Positions 54,613-63,937 of a stretch of DNA of 64,000 bases are shown piece by piece. The notes below the pieces were generated by a model. It made no database searches, had not been told where the DNA came from, and saw only the letters and a list, made by a program, of their open reading frames with translations. The stretch is from positions 277,977-341,976 of the forward strand of contig JAGYJX010000021.1 in the NCBI GenBank assembly GCA_018401495.1, written 5' to 3'. Each line of letters opens with the position of its first letter. Position 1 is the first letter of the stretch. A program made the translations under genes and the position numbers. This DNA comes from Rhodospirillaceae bacterium (GTDB lineage: Bacteria > Pseudomonadota > Alphaproteobacteria > Thalassobaculales > Thalassobaculaceae).

Positions 54613-55536
54613 GTGGCCCGGGTGCTGTTCGGAATGATCGACAACCGATCGCGGCCGATCGGCGGCGTGAAGGTGATTTACCAGGCCGTGGCCGGCCTGC
54701 GGCGGCGTGGCATCGATGCCTATGTCGCGTCCGCCGTCGGGCTTGCCGAATGGCTGCAAGGCAGCGAACTCATCAAGAACGTCGCCCTCGTCGACATGTC
54801 CCGTCCGCAGGCAATGGGCCCGCGCGACCTCTTCGTGGCAACCGACTCGATCGGGCCTCACCGCCTGCCGTTTCTGCTCGGCAAGCCGGACCGACGGATC
54901 CTCTTCATCCAGAATCACAACGCGTTGCAAGGCAACCCGTCGATCGACTGGTCGCTGCTGACGCACATCCGATGCCTGACGGTCTCGGAGTTCTCGCGCC
55001 GCTTCCTGATCGACCGGGCGGGGTTCCGGGATGTTGCCGTGGTGCATCCAGGCGTCGACCGAACAGTGTTCCGACCGGCCGGGGCCAGACGGCACCGTAT
55101 CGCCTACATGCCGCGCAAATGGCCGGGTCTGGCGGAGAAGCTGCAGGAGAAGGTCCGCCAGCCGATCGAATGGCTGCCGATCGACGGGCGCACCGAGATG
55201 GAAACCGCGGCGCTCCTGGCCGGCTCGTCGATCTTCCTCAATCTCGGACGCGGCGAGGGGTTCGGTTTGCCGCCTTTGGAGGCAATGGCGGCCGGCTGCG
55301 TGGTGTGCGGCTTTGCCGGACAGGGAACCACCGATTTCGCCACGCCGGACAACGGCTTCTGGGTCGGCGAGGACGATCTTGGAGGCTGCGTGCAGGCGAT
55401 CGACGAGGCCATGGACGTGTTCCGCGATCCCGAACGGGTCAACCGGTACGTCACGGCCGGCCGGCTCACCGCCGAGCGCTTTGCGCTGCCGGTGTTCGAG
55501 GATCGCATGGCGGACTACTTCAGGGCGCTGCTGTAG
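54613..55536 (+). CDS. Glycosyltransferase, GT4-like
   Basis: Glycosyltransferase of about 307 residues, short for GT-B enzymes. The second domain shows VVHPGVDRTVFRPAG and the donor-site segment LNLGRGEGFGLPPLEAMAAGCVVCG, typical of GT4. The N-terminal acceptor domain is present but compact (RPIGGVKVIYQAVAGLRRRG). The frame opens with GTG 54613 (an internal ATG at 54634 is an alternative). No other cell-surface polysaccharide genes are adjacent. Confidence 0.8.
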   Translation: MARVLFGMIDNRSRPIGGVKVIYQAVAGLRRRGIDAYVASAVGLAEWLQGSELIKNVALVDMSRPQAMGPRDLFVATDSIGPHRLPFLLGKPDRRILFIQNHNALQGNPSIDWSLLTHIRCLTVSEFSRRFLIDRAGFRDVAVVHPGVDRTVFRPAGARRHRIAYMPRKWPGLAEKLQEKVRQPIEWLPIDGRTEMETAALLAGSSIFLNLGRGEGFGLPPLEAMAAGCVVCGFAGQGTTDFATPDNGFWVGEDDLGGCVQAIDEAMDVFRDPERVNRYVTAGRLTAERFALPVFEDRMADYFRALL

Positions 55537-55548
55537 CGCCGGCAGCGA

Positions 55549-57561
55549 TCACACGTCGACGTCGCGGACGAAGCGGGCGTTGTCCTGGATGTAGGCGAAC
55601 CGAAGCTCGGGCTTCTTGCCCATCAGCGTCTCGACCGTTTCGCGGGTCCGCCGGGTCTCGGCCTCCAACTCCGGCTCGACGATCAGCTCCGGGCCGCCGG
55701 CCGGTGGGATCTTGACCCGCAGCATCTGGCGGGTGGCCCGGTTCATCGTGGTTTCCTTGAGCTGCATCGGCGGCATCTCGCCGAGCCCCTTGAACCGGCT
55801 GATCTCGACCTTGCCCTTGCCGGCTGAACGCGGTCGCCATCAGCTCGTCCTTGTGGGCGTCGTCGCGGGCGTAGACGGTCTTGCCGCCCTGGGTCAGGCG
55901 GTACAGCGGCGGCATCGCCAGGAACAGGTGGCCGTCCTCGATCAGCCTCGGCATCTCGCGGTAGAAGAACGTCATGAGCAGCGACGCGATGTGGGCGCCG
56001 TCGACATCGGCGTCGGTCATGATCACGACCTTCTCGTAGCGCAGCTGGTCGACCTTGAAGGACGACCCGGTGCCGCAGCCCAGGGCCTGGACGAGGTCCG
56101 AGAGTTCCTGGTTCTGCCGAAGCTTGTCGGCCGAAGCGCTGGCGACGTTCAGGATCTTGCCGCGCAGCGGCAGCACCGCCTGGGTCGCCCGGTCGCGCGC
56201 CTGCTTGGCCGAGCCGCCGGCGCTGTCGCCCTCGACCAGGAAGATCTCGGTGTCCTCGGCGCCGGAGCGCGAGCAGTCGGCGAGCTTGCCGGGCAGGCGC
56301 AGCTTCCGGGTCGCGGTCTTGCGGCTGACCTCCTTCTGCTGGCGGCGGCGCAGCCGGTCCTCGGCGCGCTCGATCAACCGCTCCAGCAGCAGGTTGGCGG
56401 TCTCCGGGTCGGCGGAGAGCCAGTGGTCGAAATGGTCCTTCACCGCCTGCTCGACCATGCGGGTGGCGTGCGCGCTGACCAGCCGCTCCTTGGTCTGGCC
56501 CTGGAATTGCGGGTCGCGGATGAACACCGACAGCATGATGCAGGCGCCGACCATCAGGTCCTCGGCGGTGACCTGGGCGGCGCGCTTGTTGCCGACCATC
56601 TCGCCGTAGGCTTTCAGGCCCCGCATCAGGGCCGCCCTAAGGCCGGCTTCGTGGGTGCCACCCTGGGGGGTGGGGATGGTGTTGCAGTAGGCGTGCAGGA
56701 AACCGTCGTCCTGGTCGTCCGGCCAGTTCATCGCCCATTCGACGCGACCCTGGCCGTCCGGCACCTCGACGTCGCCGGTGAAAGGCCTGAGTCGAAACGG
56801 TGCGCCGGCCCTCGATCGCGCTCGCCAGGAAGTCGGCGAGACCGCCGGGGTAGTGCAGGGCGGCCTCGACCGGGGTCTGGTCGCCGTCGCGCAGCAGCTC
56901 GGGGTCGACCTTCCAGCGGATCTCGACGCCCTTGAACAGGTAGGCCTTGGAGCGGGCCATCCGGTACAGTGTGGCCGGCCGGAACTTGGCATTCGGCCCG
57001 AATATCTCGGCGTCCGGGTGGAACCGGATGGTGGTGCCGCGGCGGTTCGGGGCGGCGCCCACGGTTTCCAGCGGTCCCAGCGGGACACCGCGGGCGAAGC
57101 GCTGGACGTAAAGCCGCCGGTCGCGGGCGACCTCGACCTCCAGGCGGTCGGACAGCGCGTTCACCACCGAAACGCCGACGCCGTGCAGGCCGCCGGCGGT
57201 GGCGTAGACCTTGTCGGAGAACTTGCCGCCGGAATGCAGCGTGGTGAGGATCACCTCGAGCGCCGATTTGGTCGGGAACTTCGGGTGCGGGTCGACCGGG
57301 ATGCCGCGGCCGTTGTCGCGCACCGTCACCGTGTGATCGGCCGCCGAGTTCGAGCTCGATGCGGCTGGCGTGGCCGGCGACCGCCTCGTCCATGGAGTTG
57401 TCGAGCACCTCGGCGACCAGGTGGTGCAGGGCGCGCTCGTCGACGCCGCCGACATACATCCCGGGGCGTCGGCGCACCGGCTCCAACCCCTCCAGGACCT
57501 CGATGTCCTTGGCGGAATAGTCGTCGGCGCGCGCGCCGGAGCTTGCGAAGAGGTCGGCCAT
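55549..57561 (-). CDS. parE: DNA topoisomerase IV subunit B ParE, frameshifted
   Basis: Essential type II topoisomerase subunit of about 670 residues. ATPase domain: RRRPGMYVGGVDERALHHLV, NSMDEAVAGHA, RDNGRGIP and TAGGLHGVGVSVVNAL; TOPRIM domain: IFLVEGDSAGGSAKQ and IMTDADVDGAHI. The length and DERALHHLV segment identify ParE rather than GyrB. The reading frame shifts at about 57345, 56787 and 55822, yet every piece is conserved to the end (RFAYIQDNARFVRDVDV). An essential gene cannot carry three shifts, so these are almost certainly errors. ATG at 57561. Confidence 0.93.
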
Positions 57562-57659
57562 GTCCGGTCGTCTTGTGGGTTCGCGAAGGGCTATCGGCCC
57601 GGGAGGCGGGAGTTTATCCTGTAGGTGCGTCGAGCGCGAGTGCGAGATATGGTGTTGCC

Positions 57660-58067
57660 ATGGCAGCAAGCATGCAGGTCGATCCGGGGCGCTCACCGCG
57701 CGGCGAGATGCAGATACGGACCCTGGCCATGCCGGCCGATGCCAACCCCAACGGCGACATCTTCGGCGGCTGGGTGCTCAGCCAGATGGACGTGGCCGGC
57801 GGGCTTGCCGCCGCCAAGCGGGCCCGCGGCCGGGTGGTGACGGTCGGGATCGAGGCGATGACCTTCGTCGGGCCGGTGGCGGTGGGGGACGTGCTGTGCT
57901 GCTACGGCGACATCGAGCGGGTCGGAACCACGTCGATCACGGTGGCGATAGAGGCCTGGAAGATCCGCTGGTTCGACCGCCGCGAGGAGCGGGTGCTGGT
58001 CACCGAGGGGCGCTTCACCTACGTCGCGATCGACGATGACGGCCGCAAGCGCGCGGTTGACGCGTAG
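57660..58067 (+). CDS. Acyl-CoA thioesterase, YciA type
   Basis: Hotdog thioesterase of 135 residues. MPADANPNGDIFGGWVLSQMDVAGG holds the catalytic Asp/Asn helix of the YciA/BACH branch; FVGPVAVGDVLCCYGDIERVG and ITVAIEAWKIRW continue the fold. It hydrolyses a broad range of acyl-CoAs in this family. Divergent from parE. Confidence 0.85.
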   Translation: MAASMQVDPGRSPRGEMQIRTLAMPADANPNGDIFGGWVLSQMDVAGGLAAAKRARGRVVTVGIEAMTFVGPVAVGDVLCCYGDIERVGTTSITVAIEAWKIRWFDRREERVLVTEGRFTYVAIDDDGRKRAVDA

Positions 58068-58078
58068 CACCAGCCGTC

Positions 58079-58102
58079 ATTGACGCGGCGCCCGATGTCA
58101 AT
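58079..58102. repeat. Inverted repeat in the metA leader
   Basis: ATTGAC and GTCAAT flank a 12-base spacer, 93 bases before the metA ATG, beginning 11 bases after the thioesterase stop. It may be a regulator site; TTGACG inside it could also serve as a -35 element. No SAM riboswitch consensus was recognised in the leader. Confidence 0.3.
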
Positions 58103-58194
58103 TCTACCATAGACCCTGTTGCGCCGCCCCGGCCGTCCTGCCGCCGCCCAGGCCCGGCCGGCGGGAGGCGGCACCCGCAGAGCGAGACACGTTG

Positions 58195-59115
58195 ATGCCC
58201 ATCAAGATCCCCGACGATCTGCCCGCCCGCACCACCCTCGACGCCGAAGGCGTGATGGTGATGCGCGAGGCAGACGCGGTCCGCCAGGACATCCGGCCGA
58301 TGCGCATCGGCCTGCTGAACCTGATGCCCAACAAGATCAAGACGGAGACGCAGATCGCCAGGCTGCTGGGGTCGACCCCGCTGCAGGTGGAGTTGACGCT
58401 GGTCAAGATGACCAACCACGTCGCCCGCAACACGCCGAGCGAGCACATCCTGTCGTTCTATCGCGACTGGGAGGATGTCAGCGCCGAGAAGTTCGACGGG
58501 TTCATCGTCACCGGCGCGCCGGTCGAGACCATGCCGTTCGAGCAGGTGACCTACTGGGACGAGTTGCGCCGGATCTTCGACTGGACCCAGACCAACGTCC
58601 ACGGTTGCTTCAACATCTGCTGGGGCGCGCAGGCGGCGGTCCATCATTTCCACGGCATGCCCAAGCACGCCTTGTCCCAGAAGGCGTTCGGGGTCTACCG
58701 GCACCGCAATCTCGCGCCGGCATCGCCCTATCTGCGCGGGTTCTCCGACGACTTCTCGATCCCGGTGTCGCGCTGGACCGAGATCCGGCGGGAAGACATC
58801 CCGGAGCACAGCGGGATGACCGTCCTGATGGATTCGGACGAGGCCGGGCTCTGCCTGCTGGACGATCCGCGCCACCGATCACTGCATATGTTCAATCACA
58901 TAGAGTACGATTCGAACTCGCTCAGCGAGGAGTATTTCCGCGACATCGCGGCCGACAAGCCGATCGCGCCCCCGCACAACTACTTTCCCAACGACGATCC
59001 GAGCCGCCAGCCCGAGAATCGCTGGCGCAGCCACGCCCACCTGCTGTTCGGGAACTGGATCAATCACCTGTACCAGACCACGCCGTTCGACGTGGCGCGG
59101 ATCGGCGGTTCCTGA
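58195..59115 (+). CDS. metA: Homoserine O-acyltransferase MetA, predicted acetyl type
   Basis: MetA, 306 residues, the first committed step of methionine synthesis. Catalytic Cys142 lies in NICWGAQAAVHH and the His/Glu pair in HMFNHIEYD near residue 235. Position 111 is Glu (GAPVETMPFEQ), which in characterised members selects acetyl-CoA, whereas Gly there gives succinyl-CoA use. So homoserine O-acetyltransferase is the better name although the fold is MetA. ATG at 58195; a TTG one codon upstream is less likely. Confidence 0.93.
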   Translation: MPIKIPDDLPARTTLDAEGVMVMREADAVRQDIRPMRIGLLNLMPNKIKTETQIARLLGSTPLQVELTLVKMTNHVARNTPSEHILSFYRDWEDVSAEKFDGFIVTGAPVETMPFEQVTYWDELRRIFDWTQTNVHGCFNICWGAQAAVHHFHGMPKHALSQKAFGVYRHRNLAPASPYLRGFSDDFSIPVSRWTEIRREDIPEHSGMTVLMDSDEAGLCLLDDPRHRSLHMFNHIEYDSNSLSEEYFRDIAADKPIAPPHNYFPNDDPSRQPENRWRSHAHLLFGNWINHLYQTTPFDVARIGGS

Positions 59116-59137
59116 CGAGACCTGCGGCCGGAATCGA

Positions 59138-59167
59138 AACGGGCCGCCCCCGAAGGAGCGGCCCGTT
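59138..59167. terminator. Bidirectional terminator between metA and glnA
   Basis: AACGGGCCGC and GCGGCCCGTT form a perfect 10-bp stem around a 10-base loop, followed on the plus strand by CGTTATTT. The genes converge here, so it can serve metA strongly and glnA more weakly. Confidence 0.75.
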
Positions 59168-59191
59168 CGTTATTTCAATGATCTAGAGCGA

Positions 59192-60604
59192 TTAGCTCGA
59201 GTAGTACATCTGGAACTCGATCGGGTGCGGGGTGTGCTCGAAGGCGTACACCTCTTCCATCTTGAGCTCGATGTAGGCGTCGATCTGGTCGTCGGTGAAC
59301 ACCCCGCCCTGGGTCAGGAAGGCGCGGTCCTTGTCCAGGTTCTCGAGCGCCTCACGCAGCGAGCCGCAGACGGTCGGGATGTCGGCGAGTTCTTCCGCCG
59401 GCAGGTCGTAGAGGTTCTTGTCCATCGGGTCGCCCGGATGGATCTTGTTCTGGATACCGTCGAGGCCGGCCATCAGCATCGCCGAGAAGCTGAGGTAGGG
59501 GTTGCCGGCCGGATCCGGGAACCGGACCTCGACCCGCTTGCCCTTCGGGCTGTTGACGTGCGGGATGCGGCAGGACGCCGAGCGGTTGCGCGACGAATAG
59601 GCCAGCAGCACCGGCGCCTCGAAACCCGGGATCAACCGCTTGTAGCTGTTGGTCGTCGAGTTGGTGAAGGCGTTCAGCGCGCGGGCGTGCTTGATGATGC
59701 CGCCGATGTAGTACAGCGCGGTGTCCGAGAGGTCGGCGTAGCCCGAGCCGGCGAACAGCGGCTTGCCGTCCTTCCAGATCGACTGGTGGACGTGCATGCC
59801 CGAGCCGTTGTCGCCGGAGATCGGCTTCGGCATGAACGTGGCGGTCTTGCCGTAGGCGGCCGCCACCTGCTGGACCACGTACTTGTAGATCTGCATGTGG
59901 TCGGCGGTGGTGACGAGGGTGCCGAACTCCATGCCGAGCTCATGCTGCGAGGGCGCCACCTCGTGGTGGTGCTTCTCGACCTTCACGCCCATCTCCTCCA
60001 TGACCGACAGCATCTCGCTGCGCAGGTCCTGGCCGGAGTCGACCGGCGGCAGCGGGAAGTAGCCGCCCTTCACGCCCGGACGGTGACCGAGGTTGCCTTC
60101 CTCGTAGGCGCGGGCCGTGTTGTACGGGCCTTCCTCGTTGTCGAGCTCGTAGTAGCCCTTGTTGCCCTTGACGTCGAACTTGACGTCGTCGAACACGAAG
60201 AACTCGGCCTCCGGGCCGAAATAGGCGGTGTCGCCGATGCCGAGGCTCTGCATGTACTTGAGAGCCGCCTTGGAGGTCGACCGCGGATCGCGCTCGTAGG
60301 GCTGGCCGGTGGAAGGCTCCACGATGTCGCAGGTGATCGCCAGGGTCGGCTGGGCGAAGAACGGATCCATGACCGCCGTCGAGAGGTCCGGCTTCAGACC
60401 CATGTCCGATTCGTTGATCGCCTTCCAGCCGGCGATGGACGACCCGTCGAACATGAAGCCTTCAACGAGCGAGTCCTCGTCGATGGTGCGCACGTGCTGG
60501 CTGACGTGGTGCACCTTGCCCCGGGGGTCGGTAAAACGGAGATCGACGTACTTAACATCGTTCTCCTCGATCATTTCCATTACGCGCTTGACGTCGTCGG
60601 ACAT
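59192..60604 (-). CDS. glnA: Glutamine synthetase type I
   Basis: GlnA, 470 residues, dodecameric GSI-beta. VDLRFTDPRGKVHHVSQHV and FDGSSIAGWKAINESDM open the enzyme; active-site segments are EAEFFVFDDV, NGSGMHVHQSIW and the RIPHVNSPKGKRVEVRFPDP loop. The adenylylation Tyr is in KNLYDLPAEE near residue 398, so activity is expected to be controlled by GlnE. It follows glnB in the same direction. Confidence 0.97.
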   Translation of the reverse strand: MSDDVKRVMEMIEENDVKYVDLRFTDPRGKVHHVSQHVRTIDEDSLVEGFMFDGSSIAGWKAINESDMGLKPDLSTAVMDPFFAQPTLAITCDIVEPSTGQPYERDPRSTSKAALKYMQSLGIGDTAYFGPEAEFFVFDDVKFDVKGNKGYYELDNEEGPYNTARAYEEGNLGHRPGVKGGYFPLPPVDSGQDLRSEMLSVMEEMGVKVEKHHHEVAPSQHELGMEFGTLVTTADHMQIYKYVVQQVAAAYGKTATFMPKPISGDNGSGMHVHQSIWKDGKPLFAGSGYADLSDTALYYIGGIIKHARALNAFTNSTTNSYKRLIPGFEAPVLLAYSSRNRSASCRIPHVNSPKGKRVEVRFPDPAGNPYLSFSAMLMAGLDGIQNKIHPGDPMDKNLYDLPAEELADIPTVCGSLREALENLDKDRAFLTQGGVFTDDQIDAYIELKMEEVYAFEHTPHPIEFQMYYSS

Positions 60605-60698
60605 GGTTTCCTTCCTGTCTGCATAATTGCCGGGACGGCCACGGTCCCCGTATGCCGCCCCACGCTCCCCATCCCGGAGGACCCGGGAAACCCGTGCT

Positions 60699-60718
60699 TC
60701 CGGGGCGTCGGCCCCGGA
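60699..60718 (-). repeat. Hairpin between glnB and glnA
   Basis: TCCGGGGC and GCCCCGGA form a perfect 8-bp stem with a 4-base loop immediately after the glnB stop. It has no T run, so it may lower read-through or stabilise the glnB message rather than end transcription. The rest of the 120-base gap could hold an independent glnA promoter. Confidence 0.5.
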
Positions 60719-60724
60719 GCCCGT

Positions 60725-61063
60725 CTAGATCGCGTCCGAACCGGTCTCGCCGGTGCGAATGCGAATGATCTCGTCCACGGTGGACACGAAGATCTTGCCG
60801 TCGCCGATGCGTCCGGTGTGCGCCGCGGTCTGGATCGCCTCGACCGCGCGCGCGACCTGGGCGTCTTCCATGACGATCTCGACCTTTACCTTGGGCAGGA
60901 AGTCCACGACGTATTCGGCGCCGCGATACAGCTCCGTGTGCCCCTTCTGTCGGCCGAAGCCCTTGGCCTCGGTGACCGTGATCCCCTGGATCCCGACCTC
61001 GTGCAGCGCTTCCTTCACCTCGTCCAGCTTGAACGGCTTGATGATTGCTTCGACCTTCTTCAT
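60725..61063 (-). CDS. glnB: Nitrogen regulatory protein PII
   Basis: PII signal protein of 112 residues. The uridylylation residue Tyr51 follows GRQKGHTELYRGAE in the T-loop; the B-loop AAHTGRIGDGKIFV and C-terminal IRIRTGETGSDAI bind ATP/2-oxoglutarate. It signals nitrogen and carbon state to GlnE and NtrB. The ATG at 61063 (MKKVEAIIKP) is the conserved start; the frame upstream is not coding. Confidence 0.97.
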   Translation of the reverse strand: MKKVEAIIKPFKLDEVKEALHEVGIQGITVTEAKGFGRQKGHTELYRGAEYVVDFLPKVKVEIVMEDAQVARAVEAIQTAAHTGRIGDGKIFVSTVDEIIRIRTGETGSDAI

Positions 61064-61126
61064 TGGGTCCGTGCCTTCGTATTGCGTACGGATGGATGGC
61101 CGGGCGGCCTTGTCCACGGGCGGGCA

Positions 61127-61143
61127 TAGCACGCGATATGCCA
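61127..61143 (-). promoter_or_regulatory. Sigma54-type promoter of glnBA
   Basis: On the minus strand TGGCAT and GTGCTA give GG-N10-GC, the -24/-12 arrangement read by RpoN, with the start about 50-55 bases before the glnB ATG. glnBA of Azospirillum has a sigma54 promoter at this place. A possible but imperfect NtrC half-site (TTTGCAC) lies upstream near 61242-61248. Confidence 0.55.
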
Positions 61144-61265
61144 ACCACGGTGAAGCGCGCTCGACCGCGGAAACCCTCGGTTCCATCAGGTCGGAACCGA
61201 AGGACGATCAGCGCATCATGCCTGTTTCGAGAGCGAATGAGCAAATCTTGTGCAAATTGTCGCCT

Positions 61266-62433
61266 TCAAGACAGGCAGGCGCGAATGCGTCTGATCGCCT
61301 CCCGGATGTTTTCGGTCGAACTGGCGTAGGAGAACCGTAGGTAGCCTTCCCCGAAGGCCCCGAAGCTGGTGCCGGCGATGACCGCCACGCCGGCCTCCTC
61401 CAGAAGCTTGGTCTGCAGCGGCTTCGAGCCCATGCCGGTGCCCTCGATGTTCGGGAAGGCGTAGAACGCGCCGCCCGGCTCGACGCATCGGAACCCGGGG
61501 ATCTGGTTGAGCTCGCCGACAATCACACGACGGCGCTCGTCGAACGCCTTGACCATGGCGTGGACCGCGTCCTGGGGCCCTGTCAGCGCCGCCAGGCCGG
61601 CGAACTGTGTCGGGGCGTTGACGCAGGAGTGGCAGTTGACCGCCAGCTTCTCGGCGTGCGGGAAGATCGCCTTCGGCCAGGTCGAGTAGCCCAGCCGCCA
61701 GCCTGTCATGGCGTAGGTCTTCGACCACCCGTCCAGCAGGATCACCCGCTCCCGAAGCTCGGGGTACGACAGCAATGTCGTGTGCTCGCGGCCGTCGTAC
61801 AGCATCTGGCCGTAGATCTCGTCGGACAGGATGTAGACCTCCGGCCAGTCGGCGAGGCCGGCCGACCAGCCGGTCGAACTCGGCTTTCGGGACGGCGCCG
61901 CCGGTCGGGTTGGCCGGGCTGTTCAGGATGATCAGCCGGGTGCGCGGCGTGATCTTCGACAGCACCTCCTCGGCCGAGAACGCGAAGCCGTTGGCCTCGC
62001 TGAGCGGGTAGGGGATTGCGGTGGCGCCGGAGAACTTCACCGAGCTCTCGTAGATCGGGAAGCCCGGGTTCGGGTACAGGATCTCGGCCCCGGGCTGCCC
62101 GAAGATCAGGCAGGCGAAGAACATCGTCGGCTTGCCGCCCGGCATGATCATGATCAGGTCCGGATCGACCTCGACGCCATGGCGCTTCCTCAGGTCGGCG
62201 GCCACGCCCTCGCGCAGCTGCGGGATGCCGGCGGCCGGCGTGTAGCCGTGGTGGCCGTCGCGCATCGCCTTGATGCCGGCCTCGACGATGTGGTCGGGCG
62301 TCTTGAAGTCCGGCTGGCCGATGCCGAGGTTGATGATGCTCTTGCCGGCGGCGGCCAGCGCGTTGGCTCGGGCCAGCACTTCGAACGCGGTCTCGGTGCC
62401 GAGTTGGGACATCCGGTCGGCCAGGATGGGCAT
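61266..62433 (-). CDS. Class I/II aminotransferase (aspartate aminotransferase-like), frameshifted
   Basis: PLP aminotransferase of about 389 residues. NLGIGQPDFKTPDHIVEAG, GYTPAAGIPQLREGVA, NSPANPTGGAVPK and the PLP lysine in DGWSKTYAMTGWRLGY are present, followed by RFSYASSTENIREAI. The frame breaks near 61860 (after FDRLV); the next frame reads ILSDEIYGQMLYDG. Resembles bacterial AspC/arogenate-type enzymes. Substrate range cannot be read. Divergent from the next aminotransferase. Confidence 0.88.
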
Positions 62434-62618
62434 GGGCGTTTCCTCTCGCGTGACGTCGGTCGCGTCGCTGTCGTTGCAGGGGGCAGCGGCGGCGCATTCT
62501 AGCGACGCGCGGCGGTGTGGAAAGCGTCTCCTCCGGCGCCCCGGCAGCAGCGGGCTTGCGCGCGTTCGAGGCGCGCGGTATCCGACCGGTCCCCGGACCG
62601 GGGACGGGAGGAGCGTCG

Positions 62619-63785
62619 ATGAAGCCCGCGAATTCGCTGCTGTCCAGCTACGGCACCACCGTGTTCGAGGTGATGTCGCGCCTCGCCATCGAGCATCAGG
62701 CGATCAACCTCGGCCAGGGCTTTCCCGACGACCGCGGACCGGACCCGGTGCTCGACGCCGCGTCGGCGGCGCTCTACGACCCGCCGAACCAGTATCCGCC
62801 GATGATGGGGGTGCCGGAGCTGCGCCAGGCGGTGGCGGCGCACAACAAGCGTTTCTACGGCATCGACGTCGACTGGAAGACCGAGACCATGGTCTCGACC
62901 GGCGCCACCGAGGGATTGGCGGCCTGCTTCCTCGCGCTGATCGAGCCGGGCGACGAAGTCGTGGTGATCGAGCCGCTGTACGACTGCTACCTGCCGATGA
63001 TCCGCCGCGCCGGCGGCATCCCGAAGACCGTCCGCCTGACGCCTCCTCACTGGACACTCGACCTCGACGCGCTGGCCGCCGCGTTCAGCGACCGCACCAA
63101 GCTGATCGTGTTGAACAACCCGCAGAACCCGGCCTCCAAGGTGTTCACCCGCCCCGAGCTGGAGGCGATCGCCCAACTGGTGAGCCGGCACGACGCCTAC
63201 GCGGTGTGCGACGAGGTCTACGAGCACCTGGCGTTCGACGGGCGCGTCCATATTCCGCTGATGACGCTGCCGGGCATGCGCGAGCGCTGCGTGCGGATCG
63301 GTTCGGCCGGCAAGACGTTCTCGCTGACCGGCTGGAAGGTCGGCTACCTGACCGCGCCGGAGCACCTGCTGCAGCCGATCTCCAAGGCCCACCAGTTCCT
63401 GGTGTTCACCACCGCGCCGAACCTGCAACGCGCCGTCGCCTTCGGGCTCGGGCAGGACGACGGCTATTTCGACGGCCTGCGGGACTCGATGCAGGCCAAG
63501 CGCGACCGTCTGTCGACGGCGCTTGCCGGCGTCGGGCTCGAGCCGGCGGTCTGCCAGGGAACCTACTTCCTGTTCGTCGACGCCAAGCGCTTCCTGAAGC
63601 CCGGCGAGGACGACGAGGGGTTCTGCCGCCGGCTGGTCACCGAGGCCGGCGTGGCGGCGGTGCCGGTGTCGGCGTTCTACCAGGACCGCGCGACCGCCCC
63701 GACCGACTTCATCCGGTTCTGCTTCGCCAAGCGCGACGCGGTGCTCGACGGGGCGGTCGAGAGACTGGCCCGCTATCTCGGCTGA
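62619..63785 (+). CDS. Class I/II aminotransferase (YbdL/kynurenine-type)
   Basis: Intact PLP aminotransferase of 388 residues. NLGQGFPDDRGPDPVLDAA, NQYPPMMGVPELRQAV, NNPQNPASKVFTRPEL and the PLP lysine in GSAGKTFSLTGWKVGYL match the methionine/kynurenine aminotransferase branch (subgroup I-gamma). The ATG is preceded by GGGAGGAG. Its place near metA fits a methionine or aromatic 2-oxoacid role, but this is inference. Confidence 0.9.
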   Translation: MKPANSLLSSYGTTVFEVMSRLAIEHQAINLGQGFPDDRGPDPVLDAASAALYDPPNQYPPMMGVPELRQAVAAHNKRFYGIDVDWKTETMVSTGATEGLAACFLALIEPGDEVVVIEPLYDCYLPMIRRAGGIPKTVRLTPPHWTLDLDALAAAFSDRTKLIVLNNPQNPASKVFTRPELEAIAQLVSRHDAYAVCDEVYEHLAFDGRVHIPLMTLPGMRERCVRIGSAGKTFSLTGWKVGYLTAPEHLLQPISKAHQFLVFTTAPNLQRAVAFGLGQDDGYFDGLRDSMQAKRDRLSTALAGVGLEPAVCQGTYFLFVDAKRFLKPGEDDEGFCRRLVTEAGVAAVPVSAFYQDRATAPTDFIRFCFAKRDAVLDGAVERLARYLG

Positions 63786-63795
63786 CCCATTTAGG

Positions 63796-63824
63796 TTGAC
63801 GGGGCCGGGTCGGTGGGATAGCAA
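63796..63824 (+). promoter_or_regulatory. Candidate promoter of tRNA-His
   Basis: TTGACG (63796-63801) and TAGCAA (63819-63824) are 17 bases apart, 36 bases upstream of the tRNA. The -35 match is good, the -10 weak. Confidence 0.4.
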
Positions 63825-63860
63825 ACGCGCCTTGCTCGGCCGAGGTCGAGCGAGGGTATG

Positions 63861-63937
<77 letters not shown>

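Noticed and set aside
55549..57561. parE as a true pseudogene
   Set aside because: It is essential and conserved throughout in three frames, so sequence error is more likely than decay.
58068..58194. SAM riboswitch before metA
   Set aside because: No match to known SAM classes; only a 6-bp inverted repeat is visible.
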